Position numbers and translations under genes: made by a program. Below are positions 1 through 9,330 of a stretch of 64,000 bases of DNA, piece by piece; positions within the stretch are counted from its first letter, which is position 1; every line of letters begins with the position of its first letter. The stretch comes from a bacterium Scap17 (GTDB lineage: Bacteria > Pseudomonadota > Gammaproteobacteria > Pseudomonadales > Halomonadaceae). The notes beneath the pieces are model-generated. The model was not told the DNA's origin. It did not search any database and saw nothing but the letters and a program-made list of their open reading frames with translations. The DNA is taken from positions 1,736,001 to 1,800,000 of the forward strand of contig VINJ01000001.1 in the NCBI GenBank assembly GCA_013376735.1, read 5' to 3'.

Positions 1-613
1 TTCGCTCGGCCAGCGAGTCGACGAAGGGGCCGATCTCCTGCGGGTCCAGCGCACGATTGATGGTGCCGTATTCGGCGGCCTGATCGGCATCGAAGTCCTT
101 GGCGCTGAGGATGATTTCCAGCGCTCGGCCAAGGCCTGCCTGACGTGCCATGCGTGAGGCACCGCCTCCGCAGGGCAGAATGCCCATTGCGACTTCCATT
201 TGCATGAAACGAGCCTTGCCCCGTGCGGCGAATCGCATGTCACAGGCCAGGGCAAATTCGTGACCACCACCGCGGGCAAAACCTTCAATCTTGGCGATGG
301 TCGCCTGGGGCAGGCGGCTGATGCGCTCAAGGACCACCTGCAGGTCCAACAGCTTGACCTCACTCTGATGAACCGCATGCGTCGACATGTCCTTGAGGAA
401 GTCCACGTCGGCATGGGCGACAAAGATCTCTGGATTGGCTGACTGGAAGACCACCACCTTGGTATCGCTGTCCCGCTCGAGCTTCTGCGACAGCATGGTC
501 AGGTCGGCCAGCATGGGAATGTCCTGAATATTGACCGGCGGATAATCGAAGGTCACATACAGAATGGCGCCTTTCCGTTCAGCACGGAACGTCGTAAATT
601 TGTTGTATATCAT
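1..613 (-). CDS. enoyl-CoA hydratase/isomerase (crotonase) family protein, 3' end outside window
   Basis: About 204 N-terminal codons are visible; the gene runs off the left edge. The start is the ATG at 613, giving a protein that begins MIYNKFTTFRAE. Crotonase-fold landmarks are present in order: a PPVN segment near residue 27, an AHADVDF segment near residue 67, and the oxyanion-hole stretch with GGGHEFALACDMR followed by GILPCGGGASR. Crotonases act on acyl-CoA thioesters (hydration, isomerisation or C-C cleavage) in the cytoplasm. The exact substrate cannot be deduced, because the family is very diverse and the C-terminal part is missing. No neighbour on this side suggests a pathway. Confidence 0.85.
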   Translation of the reverse strand, partial: MIYNKFTTFRAERKGAILYVTFDYPPVNIQDIPMLADLTMLSQKLERDSDTKVVVFQSANPEIFVAHADVDFLKDMSTHAVHQSEVKLLDLQVVLERISRLPQATIAKIEGFARGGGHEFALACDMRFAARGKARFMQMEVAMGILPCGGGASRMARQAGLGRALEIILSAKDFDADQAAEYGTINRALDPQEIGPFVDSLAER

Positions 614-777
614 GATGTTACCCCGATTCGATCGCCGCCCGTCGTGTGTAATCAACGTTAGCACCGAGTCAGGAGCTTGATTACCGAGAGATGTGTGGAA
701 AGACATTATTCGATTGGTTGAGACTGGGCATTCTCAAGAGAAATCAGTCGGTTATCAGACGGTATCAAGCGACGGCA

Positions 778-825
778 ATAAAAAAGTCCCGCGATGGTCG
801 TGGCTGGCAGCGACCTTCGCGGGAC
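778..825 (-). terminator. rho-independent terminator of the CNNM/CBS gene
   Basis: On the minus strand an 8-bp GC-rich stem (GTCCCGCG paired with CGCGGGAC, 786-825) is followed at once by a run of six T. It lies 40 bp beyond the stop codon of the gene ending at 865. Confidence 0.85.
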
Positions 826-864
826 TCTCGCCTCAGAGGGAGGGGGCAGAAAAGTAGAGAGATC

Positions 865-1899
865 CTAGTCCTGGTGGCTCTCGGCGTGGTTGGCGCCGAT
901 ACGCTTGGTCCAGCGCTGGCGGGCGAAGCGGCGCAGATTGGCCACGTTGTCCGTCTCGTCGATGATGTCCTCGCCGAGAATCGTTTCCATCACGTCTTCC
1001 AGCGTGATCACGCCCAGCCAGTTGCCGAGGTTGTCATAGACAACGCACAGGTGCTGGCGCTCGCGTTGCATCAGCCCGAAGGCCTGCTCGACGTTGTCCT
1101 CGGCATGCAGTTCGCTGATCGGGCGCATCAGGTCCTTCAGGGGAGTGGTGGGCTCTGCCTGATGGGCGTCGGCACGGTGGATCATGCCCAGCGTGCGTTC
1201 ATCGGCGGTCATCACCGGGTAGCGGCTGAAGGGCCAGGTCGCCAGCTGGTCATTGAATTCGGCCACGCTCATCTCGGGGCTGACCGTCTGACAGACCGGG
1301 CGTGGCGTCAGTACGTCACGCACCTTCATCTCATGCAGATTGAGGATGTTGGTGATGACGCGCTGTTCGTCATTTTCCAGCGCCTTCTTCTCCAATCCCA
1401 TCTGCGCCAATGCCTTGATCTCGCCACGTACGTCGATGTCATGCGCATCCTTGCCAATGCGCGAGGTGATCAACTCCGATAGCCAGATCAGCGGCTTGAG
1501 CGCGACGACCATGACATTGAGCACGCCGGGCAGCATCGGCGACAGCTGACGCCAGTAGGTGGCACCGATGGTCTTGGGAATGATTTCCGAGGCCACCAGG
1601 ATCAGCAGCGTCATCACTGCCGAGGCCACGCCGACCCAGGCTTCCCCGAAGACGGCCGATACCTGTGCGCCCACCCCCGTGGCACCGACGGTATGCGCGA
1701 TGGTGTTGAGCGTCAGGATGGCGGCCAGCGGCTTGTCGATATTGTCCTTGAGCTTGGCCAGTGCGGCGTGGCGCTTGGGGTGCTGGTCTCTCAGGCTTGC
1801 CACATAGCTGGGGGAGAGCGACAGCAGCGCCGCCTCGAGCACGGAGCAGATGAATGAGATGCCGATCGCGACGGCAGCAAACAGGATCAACAGAAACAT
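865..1899 (-). CDS. CNNM transmembrane / CBS-pair domain protein (CorC/HlyC-like)
   Basis: 344 aa. I place the start at the ATG at 1899, because AGGAG lies 7-8 nt upstream; a longer frame to 1956 lacks such a site. An N-terminal CNNM (DUF21) domain covers roughly residues 1-175, with hydrophobic segments such as MFLLILFAAVAIGISF and a conserved SEIIPKTIG stretch. A CBS pair follows (DVLTPRPVCQTV from about residue 198, then LGVITLEDVMETILGEDIID). The family includes bacterial Mg/Co efflux or resistance proteins; transport of divalent cations is inferred from family membership only. No C-terminal CorC/HlyC domain is present after the CBS pair, so this is the short form. It is a single-gene unit with its own terminator. 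Confidence 0.9.
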   Translation of the reverse strand: MFLLILFAAVAIGISFICSVLEAALLSLSPSYVASLRDQHPKRHAALAKLKDNIDKPLAAILTLNTIAHTVGATGVGAQVSAVFGEAWVGVASAVMTLLILVASEIIPKTIGATYWRQLSPMLPGVLNVMVVALKPLIWLSELITSRIGKDAHDIDVRGEIKALAQMGLEKKALENDEQRVITNILNLHEMKVRDVLTPRPVCQTVSPEMSVAEFNDQLATWPFSRYPVMTADERTLGMIHRADAHQAEPTTPLKDLMRPISELHAEDNVEQAFGLMQRERQHLCVVYDNLGNWLGVITLEDVMETILGEDIIDETDNVANLRRFARQRWTKRIGANHAESHQD

Positions 1900-2261
1900 G
1901 AGGCGTGCTCCTAGGGGGAAGGCATCTATTAGTGACATACGACGCAGTACTGTCAAACCCGTGAATTATCGCAGAGTTTTCTGCCTGCTGGCCAAGCTTG
2001 CCAGTCTGTCTGGAAAAGTGCCGTTGACTCGAGAAGTACAGAAGGTGGGCAAGACTTTATATGAGACAAGAACTAATTTTAGATGATAATGAGATTGTTT
2101 TGCTTTAGGCATTCATTGTATTTTGTGGGCGCCCGCTATATTCGCAAGCCGCGGCCGGGCATGGCAGTTGAGTGGCAACGTGCGTAAATTCAGCCGTCAG
2201 TGCGGCCCGCAGCAGGCGGTAGGCCTTCACCAGGATTCACAATGCAGGGATTTGCAGCGAC
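1900..2261. promoter_or_regulatory. divergent intergenic region, AT-rich, no gene seen
   Basis: About 360 bp between the CNNM gene (minus) and the AraC gene (plus). The stretch 2050-2120 is clearly richer in A and T than its surroundings and is the most likely place for the two promoters. I could not define a trustworthy -35/-10 pair and saw no coding frame with recognisable content. Confidence 0.35.
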
Positions 2262-3326
2262 ATGGCAGAGCCACTTGGAGACATGGCCGACAGTCAGACC
2301 ACTCGCCGCGTCATGGCCTCGCCTCAACAGCGCCCTTCATCGCTCAGCGAGCGGCAAGGCTGGCGAGCAGCAAAATATCCGCATTGCGAGGGGCAGGTGC
2401 ATGACCTGCATCCCTGGCGAGACGCGCATCTGACGCTGTGTGATCTAGAGGTGTCACGCGCCTATCACGGCCAGCATCAGTTTCATGAGGGCCTCTATCT
2501 CTGCCTGGTGTTGGAAGGACGATTGACGCTATCAGGCCTGGACGGCGCGCGGATCGACTTGTTCGCGGGGCAAGGGGGGATCTTCCGCCCGCCGAGTACG
2601 CAGTCTGCGCCAGCGACGCTGAAAAGCTACCATCCTCAAGGCCGCCTGCGTTGTATCAGTTTGTACCTAGAGGATGAGGCCAGTCAGTCCCTACAGGTGC
2701 GGCGGGGTCTGGCGAACTGGGATGCATTGCCGTGCGCGCGTCATTCTCAGCCGCTGGGCTGGACACCGGGGCGCTGGCTTCATCAGCAACTGGATGAGCG
2801 TGTCAGAGCCCCTGATGGTGAGGGACCGCAAGGAGATTGCGATACGCCGGCGTTCACCGCCTGTGAGGGCGATATGCTGGAATGGCAGGGGATTGCGCTG
2901 CAGTTGTTGGGGGCGGCGCTCAAGCGCCGCGCTGGTGAGGCACAGGATGTACCGGCGTCTCCCGCATCGTCATTAGTGTCCCCATCGCGACCCCACAGCG
3001 TCTGTCGACACCTGGAGGCGGTACGCCAGCGCCTTGCTGCCGTGCCGCATGGCGCGTACTCGCTGGAGGAGCTGGCACGAGTGGCCTGCATGAGCCCCTC
3101 CGGCTTGCGCCAGAAGTTTCGCCAGGCCTTCGGGCAGTCGCTGGGCAGTTATCAGCGTGAGTGTCGCATGCGGTGTGCCGAGCAGGCTCTGCGCCGTGGA
3201 GTGAGCATTCAGCAGGTGGCGCATCAAGTGGGGTATGCCCATGCCTGCAACTTCGCCACGGCCTTCCGGCGTCATTTCGGGGTGTCGCCACAGGAGGCCC
3301 GCGCCAGGTTTCATCGCGTCGATTGA
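2262..3326 (+). CDS. AraC/XylS-family transcriptional regulator
   Basis: 354 aa from the ATG at 2262; a second ATG at 2283 is possible. The C-terminal ~100 residues carry the two helix-turn-helix motifs of the AraC family: YSLEELARVACMSPSGLRQKF, then VSIQQVAHQVGYAHACNFATAFRRHFGVSPQEAR, which ends in the usual signature. The N-terminal ~240 residues are a divergent cupin-like sensing domain resembling PchR-type regulators (a GGIFRPPS segment near residue 105). It probably binds a small effector and activates a nearby or distant promoter. No divergent catabolic gene identifies the target; the left neighbour is a housekeeping-type membrane protein. Confidence 0.9.
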   Translation: MAEPLGDMADSQTTRRVMASPQQRPSSLSERQGWRAAKYPHCEGQVHDLHPWRDAHLTLCDLEVSRAYHGQHQFHEGLYLCLVLEGRLTLSGLDGARIDLFAGQGGIFRPPSTQSAPATLKSYHPQGRLRCISLYLEDEASQSLQVRRGLANWDALPCARHSQPLGWTPGRWLHQQLDERVRAPDGEGPQGDCDTPAFTACEGDMLEWQGIALQLLGAALKRRAGEAQDVPASPASSLVSPSRPHSVCRHLEAVRQRLAAVPHGAYSLEELARVACMSPSGLRQKFRQAFGQSLGSYQRECRMRCAEQALRRGVSIQQVAHQVGYAHACNFATAFRRHFGVSPQEARARFHRVD

Positions 3327-3373
3327 GCCGCAATGGTGACGAGCACCTGAAAGCGAGCTTGAGATTGTCACAA

Positions 3374-3410
3374 TACGCAAGCGGGCACCTCATGGGTGCC
3401 CGCTTGCGTA
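3374..3410. terminator. bidirectional terminator hairpin between convergent genes
   Basis: A perfect 16-bp inverted repeat (TACGCAAGCGGGCACC and its complement) with a 5-nt loop. It sits between the AraC gene on plus and the Tct permease gene on minus. There is no strong T run on either side, so termination efficiency is uncertain. Confidence 0.65.
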
Positions 3411-3461
3411 TGTCGTACTCGAAGGTTCAGTGCTGCATCTTGCTGGTGATGCGAGCTGGTC

Positions 3462-5441
3462 TTACAGGAAGGGAACCATCGGCAGTACCACGTCATCCAG
3501 CAAACCTGTCGGGTAGTACAGGTTCATTGCCGCCTGCATGCCGAGCAGGAAGACTGCCACGCCCAGCGCGAAGAGTCCTGCGAACAGCGGCGACTTGCGT
3601 GCAATGGTGAGCTGGAAGCCCAGGCAGAACAGCACGGCGGTGGAGACGAAGCCCAGCAGCGCACTGATACCGATCAGTCCGAAGAAGCCAAGTACCACAC
3701 CCACTGCCTTGAAGGCCGGTTGCTGGACGCGAATCATGCCACGACGCCAGCCATTGAAGACCACGGCGATCACCGAGAGCAGTGTGATGAAGGCGGCCAG
3801 CGTGGGGAAGGCCTTGCCCAGCGGCATCAGATTTCTGACGTCATAGAGCGCCCACAGGGCGGCTGCGCCCATCATCAACAGCAGCAGGAAGTCGACGCCA
3901 CCGAAGCCACGCGATTCCAGCACATCTTCTTCCGGGGACGGTGCGCTCTCCACCACTTCATGGGTCTGCCGACGACGCATGATCGCCTTGCGGATCACCG
4001 GCAGGAAGAAGGCCAGCAGGATCAGGCCGAGGATGATCAGTACGCCCGGACGCAAGAAGGCTTCGGCGCCGTGGAACTGCATGCTCTGATAGAAGTAGTT
4101 TTCGGCGCCTGGTGCCAGCACGAAGCCGATCAGGAAGGCCGGACGCGACCAGCCAGCACTCTTGAACAGTACACCGATCATGCCGATCATGCCCAGCGCG
4201 GCCCAGTCACCCAGTGAGCGGCTGGCCTGATAGGCAGCGAACAGGATCAGAACGGTGATGGCAGGGGCCAGAATGGCGAAGGGCACACGCGTCAGCTGCG
4301 CGACCGGACGCGCCAGCATCAGACACAGGCCCGCGCCCAGGATATTGGCCAGCGCCAATGACCAGATGATGGTGTAGGTCATGTCCAGATTGGTGGTGAT
4401 CATCGACACGCCGGGTTCCAGTCCCAGCAGCAACAGCCCGCCCAGGAAGACCGCCGCCGTGCCGGAGCCTGGCACCCCGAACAGCAGTGTCGGCACCATG
4501 GCACCACAGGCGCAGGCATTGTTGGCGGATTCCGGCGCGATGACGCCGCGGATGTCACCCTTGCCGAACTGGCTCGGGTCCTTGGCGCTCTTGACCGCGA
4601 AGCCGTAGGTGATCCAGTCGACCACGGAGCCCGCCAGGCCCGGAATGGTGTCGATCAGGCTGCCGATACCGGCACAGCGCGCAACCAGCCACTTGTTCTT
4701 GACCACATCCTTGATGCCGGCAGACCAGCCTTTGCCCAGGTCCGTGTTGCCGTCCTTGGCGATACTGCCACGTCCCAGCAGCAGCTCGACGATTTCCGGC
4801 AGGGCGAAGATGCCCAGACCCAGCACGATCAGCGGCACGCCGTCGTACAGGTAGTCGATATCCAGGTTCATGCGGTACTCGCCGGTCGCCGGAGCGGCGC
4901 CGATGGCGCCGACCAGCAGGCCGAGGCCGCAGGCTGCGGTGCCCTTGAACAGGTTCTTGCCGGAGAGAACGGCAACCATCGTGAGGCCCAGCAAGGTCAG
5001 CACGAACAATTCGGCTGACGAAAAGGCCAGTACAAGAGGGCGTGCGACGAGGATGAAGCCGGTCAGGATGATGGCACCGATCACGCCACCACACAGGGAA
5101 GACAGGAAGGCACTGGTCAGTGCGCGGGCTGCCTGGCCTTTCTTGGCCAGCGGGAAACCATCGAGCACCGTGGCTTGCGAGGCGCTGGAGCCGGGGATCC
5201 CCATCAGAACCGAAGCGAAGGTGTCGCCGGTGGGAATGACGGCGACCATGCCCATCAGCATGCCCAGGGCGTAGCCCGGGTCCAATCCATACAGGAAGGG
5301 CAGCAGTAGGGCCATGCCGGCGATGCCACCCAGGCCGGGAATGATTCCGACCAGCAGGCCGACGAAGATACCGACCATCATGAACAGCAGATGCGTCAGC
5401 GTGAAGACGTGTCCAATGCTGGACAGGAGGGTGTCGATCAT
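3462..5441 (-). CDS. tripartite tricarboxylate transporter permease, TctA fused to a TctB-like domain
   Basis: 659 aa from the ATG at 5441 (MIDTLLSSIGH). A GTG at 5486 would add 15 polar residues and is less likely. Residues 1-~490 are a typical TctA permease with about ten to twelve hydrophobic segments and the family hallmarks GLLVGIIPGLGG, MGIPGSSASQAT and FGVPGSGTAAVFLGGLLLLGLEPG. After a charged linker (RRRQTHEVVESAPSPEEDVLES) come four further hydrophobic segments matching the small TctB subunit, which normally is a separate gene. No separate tctB exists here, which supports a genuine fusion. With the TctC protein upstream it forms a secondary, periplasmic-binding-protein-dependent carrier for carboxylates in the inner membrane. 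Confidence 0.9.
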   Translation of the reverse strand: MIDTLLSSIGHVFTLTHLLFMMVGIFVGLLVGIIPGLGGIAGMALLLPFLYGLDPGYALGMLMGMVAVIPTGDTFASVLMGIPGSSASQATVLDGFPLAKKGQAARALTSAFLSSLCGGVIGAIILTGFILVARPLVLAFSSAELFVLTLLGLTMVAVLSGKNLFKGTAACGLGLLVGAIGAAPATGEYRMNLDIDYLYDGVPLIVLGLGIFALPEIVELLLGRGSIAKDGNTDLGKGWSAGIKDVVKNKWLVARCAGIGSLIDTIPGLAGSVVDWITYGFAVKSAKDPSQFGKGDIRGVIAPESANNACACGAMVPTLLFGVPGSGTAAVFLGGLLLLGLEPGVSMITTNLDMTYTIIWSLALANILGAGLCLMLARPVAQLTRVPFAILAPAITVLILFAAYQASRSLGDWAALGMIGMIGVLFKSAGWSRPAFLIGFVLAPGAENYFYQSMQFHGAEAFLRPGVLIILGLILLAFFLPVIRKAIMRRRQTHEVVESAPSPEEDVLESRGFGGVDFLLLLMMGAAALWALYDVRNLMPLGKAFPTLAAFITLLSVIAVVFNGWRRGMIRVQQPAFKAVGVVLGFFGLIGISALLGFVSTAVLFCLGFQLTIARKSPLFAGLFALGVAVFLLGMQAAMNLYYPTGLLDDVVLPMVPFL

Positions 5442-5617
5442 GGCGTTACTCAACCTCTTGTTCTTCTCTAGATGCTTCTCTAACACTCAGAGGCGGTGCC
5501 GGGGAGAGCATGGCGAGGCAGGGAGGGAAAGGCTCACGGAGCTGCTGGTCGGCAGCCCCGTGGGTGGGTCCCCATCACATCCGGGCGTTCAGGTCATTAC
5601 GGGTGTGATTGCATGCC

Positions 5618-6751
5618 TCAACGAGATTGCAGGCGGATATTGTGGCGCTCCATCAGCCAGTTCTTGACCCATTCATGCTCGGCTTCGCTCAGCTGCATGG
5701 CGTCCTGAAGCTGGGTCGCGGCGGCCTTGCCGACCATCAGTCCATAGGGCCCGACCTTCTCGGTGGCTTCCTTGAGGAACTCGGGGTCTTTGGCCAGATC
5801 ACGCGCGGCCTGGCGGTAAAGCTCCAGCAGCTCCGGGTCCACGCCCTTCGGCACCAGCAGCATCTTCTGCATGGCGTAACCGGAGGCGAAGAACTTATGG
5901 AAGATCTGGTAGGCCTCGTCATCACGTGAATGGCCTTCCTGGGCCAGATACAGTTCGGAGAAGGTCGGCAGGTCCGGGAAGGACGGATCGCGCTCGATAT
6001 GGCCTTCGTCATCCATCACGCCAAGGCTGAACAGCGGTACGGCCTGGCCGGCATCGACCAGCGGCGTGACGTTGCTGTTGTAGGCGGAGGTGGTCTGGAA
6101 ATCGAGGGCGACTTCGCCACGCTCGAAGGCCAGACGGCCTTCACCACGGCTCTTCATGCCGAAGACCGGGTTGACCTGGAAATCGAGAAGATCGAAGGCC
6201 ATCAATACCGGCATCTCGAGTCCGGTCGGGTTCTGTCCGGCGAACTTCACCTCCTGGGAGGCGAGAGCCTCGAGTGCGCTGGCGCTATCCTTGCCCAGTG
6301 AGCTTGAGGCATAGACGACGCCGCCTGTCGGTGCGGCGAAGATCGGCTCCCAGTCGGCATAGTCATAGCGCACGCGACGGTCGCGCAGCATGGCCGGATA
6401 CTGGGTAGAGGCCGAGGTGACGACCATCTCGTCGCCGTCATCGCCGGCACGCTTGCTGAACAGGTTGACGCCGGTGATGGAACCACCGCCCGGAACGTTG
6501 TCGATGACGACGGCCGGGTTGCCCGGCAGGTCCTTGGTCACCCAGTTGGACATGAAGCGTGCCCAGACATCCGTGCCGCCCCCGACACCGAACGGCACGG
6601 TCCAGGTCAAGGTGTCAGGGACTTCCGCCGCGGCGTGAACGGCTGAGGACAGTGGCATCAGGCCCATGACGGGCAGCATGAAGGCCAATGCGGTGGTACG
6701 GGCATGACGCTTGAGGGTCTGGCGCTTGGGGGGAGACACGATGAGGGACAT
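5618..6751 (-). CDS. tripartite tricarboxylate transporter substrate-binding protein (TctC/Bug family)
   Basis: 377 aa, preceded by CAGGAG 8-9 nt before the ATG at 6751. A basic N-terminus and hydrophobic core ending at ...SSAVHAAAE around residue 41 form a long Sec-type signal peptide. The mature part shows Bug-family features: WTVPFGVGGGTDVWARF near the start, then VIDNVPGGGSITGVN. Such proteins capture carboxylates in the periplasm and deliver them to TctAB. Encoded directly upstream of the fused permease in the same direction, with the PrpF-like gene first in the cluster. The ligand cannot be read from sequence; a tricarboxylate-type metabolite is plausible because of the isomerase neighbour. 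Confidence 0.9.
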   Translation of the reverse strand: MSLIVSPPKRQTLKRHARTTALAFMLPVMGLMPLSSAVHAAAEVPDTLTWTVPFGVGGGTDVWARFMSNWVTKDLPGNPAVVIDNVPGGGSITGVNLFSKRAGDDGDEMVVTSASTQYPAMLRDRRVRYDYADWEPIFAAPTGGVVYASSSLGKDSASALEALASQEVKFAGQNPTGLEMPVLMAFDLLDFQVNPVFGMKSRGEGRLAFERGEVALDFQTTSAYNSNVTPLVDAGQAVPLFSLGVMDDEGHIERDPSFPDLPTFSELYLAQEGHSRDDEAYQIFHKFFASGYAMQKMLLVPKGVDPELLELYRQAARDLAKDPEFLKEATEKVGPYGLMVGKAAATQLQDAMQLSEAEHEWVKNWLMERHNIRLQSR

Positions 6752-6933
6752 GGTCTGACTCCTGATTATTGTTGGAATGCGTTGTCGATCAGTGATGCGC
6801 TATCTGCATGGCGGCGCAATCAGGCTATTTGGTTGGCGAAAATTCATTGTAAATCAATATACTGCAGTACCAGCTCGTTGCCTGTCGACGATGTCTCCAC
6901 ATCTGGCGCTTGCCAGCGCGGTCGTCTGGCGTG

Positions 6934-8049
6934 TCATGCACGCCCAGGCATTTCCAGCGAGTCGGGGAGGTTCAAGAACACCTCGCCACTCATGATCTTG
7001 CGTGCCGTGCGCAGCAGAGACACACGGGCGGGGGTCATCGGGTCGGCATTGGTATGCTCGACCTCGACATCCAGAAATCCGGCGGGATGTTCCAGATGAA
7101 CGTTTGCCGCCAGGCTATCCGGTGCCAGAGTGCCGGCTGCGAGTGCTACACGATTGGCCAAGGAGCCCGGGATGCTGGTCGCAACGGCCAGCGTGATGGC
7201 ACCCGTGACGGCCAGGGCGCCATGGCAGCGATGCGGCACGAAGTAACGGGCGCAGAGAGTGCCGTCCTGGGTGCGCGGGGCGGAGAGAATCACCGGCTTG
7301 GGCAGCACCGAGCCGCTGACGTCGCCCATGCCCATCAATTCTCCCGCCTTGAGGCGAATCTGCTCGAGGCGTGCCATCGCCTCGCGGTTGGCGTCCATCT
7401 CGGCCGGCGCTTCGTTGCCCGCCCAGCCCAGACTTGCCGCTTCGACCAGCACTACTGGCGTGGCGGAGTCGAGACAGGTCACCTCGACGCCATCAATCAC
7501 GTCGATGACCTTGCCGCTGGGCAGCATCTTGCCGGTCTTGGCGCCCACCGCGCCGAGGAAGCCCAACTTGATGGCGCTGCCGGCGCCGGACACGCCACTG
7601 ATGCGCGTGTCACCCTGGTAGGCCACCGCGCCGCCGGGCGTCGGTACCTGGCTGTCGATCAGCGTGCGGGTATTGAGGTTATGAATCCGCAGAGGCGTCA
7701 GGTCACCCTGCGGCGCGATCATGCCGGTCTCGATGGCGTAGGGGCCGACGGCGGCCAGCATGTTGCCGCAGTTGGGCGAGAAGTCGACCTTGTCGCCTTC
7801 CACGTCGACCTGAGCGAACAGGTAATCGACATCAGCTTCAGGATGACTGGGCGGCCCGACGAGGGCGACCTTGCTGGTCAACGAATTGCCGCCGCCCAAG
7901 CCATCGATCTGCAGTACGTGGCCGGACCCCATGACCTGACGCAGAACTTCGCGACGGCCTTCGTCATCGGCGGGAAGGTGATCCAGACGCAGGAAGGGAC
8001 CCCGAGAGGTACCGCCACGTAGGATCATGCAAGGAAGTGAATGCATCAT
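6934..8049 (-). CDS. PrpF-family isomerase, 4-oxalomesaconate tautomerase / 2-methylaconitate isomerase type
   Basis: 371 aa from the ATG at 8049. The N-terminal half holds the PrpF/GalD signature: MILRGGTSRGPFLR, then QIDGLGGGNSLTSKVA (with the conserved Lys) and SPNCGNMLAAVGPYA (the catalytic-type Cys in NCGN). The overall plan and length (about 360-370 aa) match 4-oxalomesaconate tautomerase GalD of gallate degradation slightly better than methylcitrate-cycle PrpF, but no other gal or prp gene lies in the window. The enzyme moves a C=C bond in an unsaturated tricarboxylate. It heads the cluster that continues with TctC and TctA, so it probably acts on the imported compound. It is divergent from a LysR regulator. 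Confidence 0.85.
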   Translation of the reverse strand: MMHSLPCMILRGGTSRGPFLRLDHLPADDEGRREVLRQVMGSGHVLQIDGLGGGNSLTSKVALVGPPSHPEADVDYLFAQVDVEGDKVDFSPNCGNMLAAVGPYAIETGMIAPQGDLTPLRIHNLNTRTLIDSQVPTPGGAVAYQGDTRISGVSGAGSAIKLGFLGAVGAKTGKMLPSGKVIDVIDGVEVTCLDSATPVVLVEAASLGWAGNEAPAEMDANREAMARLEQIRLKAGELMGMGDVSGSVLPKPVILSAPRTQDGTLCARYFVPHRCHGALAVTGAITLAVATSIPGSLANRVALAAGTLAPDSLAANVHLEHPAGFLDVEVEHTNADPMTPARVSLLRTARKIMSGEVFLNLPDSLEMPGRA

Positions 8050-8106
8050 GTTGGAACGCGCTCCTGTCTGTTTGCGCCTTCGTGAAGCATCACAGCCGAT
8101 GATCTA

Positions 8107-8119
8107 TGCATCAAATGCA
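8107..8119. promoter_or_regulatory. candidate LysR operator
   Basis: A perfect short palindrome, TGCAT-CAA-ATGCA, in the 134-bp space between the divergent PrpF-like and LysR genes. Position and symmetry suit a LysR-type site; no binding evidence. Confidence 0.3.
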
Positions 8120-8183
8120 AATAAAACCTATACTGTCATCATTGTGCGCATTAATCCGAAAGCTGAAACAATAAGGTAGTTGC

Positions 8184-9074
8184 ATGCATAGATTGGAGTT
8201 TCTGGACCTATCGGCGTTTGTCGAGGTTGCCGAGAATCATTCCTTCAATGAGGCGGCAGAAAGGCTGCATATTTCGCAGCCGGCGTTGTCGCGCCGCATC
8301 CAGAAACTGGAGGAGGTTCTGGGCGCCAAGGTGCTGGAGCGCACTACGCGAAGAAGTCGTTTGACGCCCGTTGGTCGTGATTTCCTGCCCAAAGCCCGCA
8401 AGTTGCTCGAAGATTATGAGTCGTCTTTGGTCGGCGTCCGCGAGCTTGCCACCCACCGCAAGGGGGTGCTGACCATCGCTTGCCTGCCCACGGCAGCCTT
8501 CTACTTCCTGCCCAGCGTGGTGCGCGAATTCAATACCGCCTATCCCGGTATCCGGATTCGCATTCTGGATGTCAGTGCCAATGAAGGAGTCGAAAGGGTG
8601 GTCTCGGGGGAGGCAGACTTTGGTATCAACATGGTCAGTGCGCACCATCCGGCGGTGGATTTCACCTCCATCTATCGTGATCCCTTCGTGCTGGCCCTGC
8701 GTCGAGACCATCCTCTTGCACAGAAACAGCGCGTGGAATGGAGCGACCTGGACGATGTACGCCTGATCACGGTCTCGCGTGACAGCGGCAACCGCATTCT
8801 GCTCGACAACACACTGCTGTCCGCCGGCCTGCATCTGGATGGCTTCTATGAGGTGCAGCATCTCTCGACGTCACTGGGTCTGGTCGAGAGCGGGCTGGGC
8901 GTCGCCATCCTGCCGTCGATGGCCATGCCGGGGCCGGAACACGAGGTACTGTGTCAGCGTGAACTGCCCGAACCGCGCATTGATCGCACCATCGGCCTGC
9001 TGCGGCGACGAGGTGAGTCCTTGTCGCCAATCGCGGAGCTGTTCATCGAGATTCTGCTCAAGCGCTGGAACTGA
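8184..9074 (+). CDS. LysR-family regulator of the Tct/PrpF cluster
   Basis: 296 aa from the ATG at 8184. The N-terminal winged helix-turn-helix is typical (FVEVAENHSFNEAAERLHISQPALSRRIQKLEEVLGAKVLERTTR). The remainder is the two-lobed LysR effector domain, with conserved LPSVVREFNTAYPGIRIRI and GLGVAILPSMAMP. LysR proteins activate a divergent operon upon binding a pathway intermediate; here the divergent operon is prpF-like, tctC, tctA. Target assignment is by position. Confidence 0.93.
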   Translation: MHRLEFLDLSAFVEVAENHSFNEAAERLHISQPALSRRIQKLEEVLGAKVLERTTRRSRLTPVGRDFLPKARKLLEDYESSLVGVRELATHRKGVLTIACLPTAAFYFLPSVVREFNTAYPGIRIRILDVSANEGVERVVSGEADFGINMVSAHHPAVDFTSIYRDPFVLALRRDHPLAQKQRVEWSDLDDVRLITVSRDSGNRILLDNTLLSAGLHLDGFYEVQHLSTSLGLVESGLGVAILPSMAMPGPEHEVLCQRELPEPRIDRTIGLLRRRGESLSPIAELFIEILLKRWN

Positions 9075-9330
9075 GTCACTCGTCTGGGGCGAAGAGGGGC
9101 AAGGCCACAATGGAAAGCAGAGTGGCAGGCACCTCTCGTCAGGGTTGGCGCGGCGTGGCCTAGTACATAAGATGGTTGTGTATAAGACATTAATGTTTCA
9201 CGGCAAGGCCGTTGAAACCGTCTTGATGTCGCGTGGTCAGCTGCCGCCGGGTGGCGGTGAGGTTCTTCTCCTCATCCCTTGTCTCTCCGGCCATTGATGA
9301 CGCGGCGTCTTGCCTAACGCAAGGACTTAC

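Noticed and set aside
691-1482. 263-codon frame on plus opposite the CNNM/CBS gene
   Set aside because: Reverse-strand shadow: low-complexity composition, no family features, and the minus-strand product has clear CNNM and CBS domains with a terminator.
6910-8022. 370-codon frame on plus opposite the PrpF-like gene
   Set aside because: Mirror of the PrpF-family coding sequence; rich in His, Gly, Arg and Gln as expected for an antisense frame.
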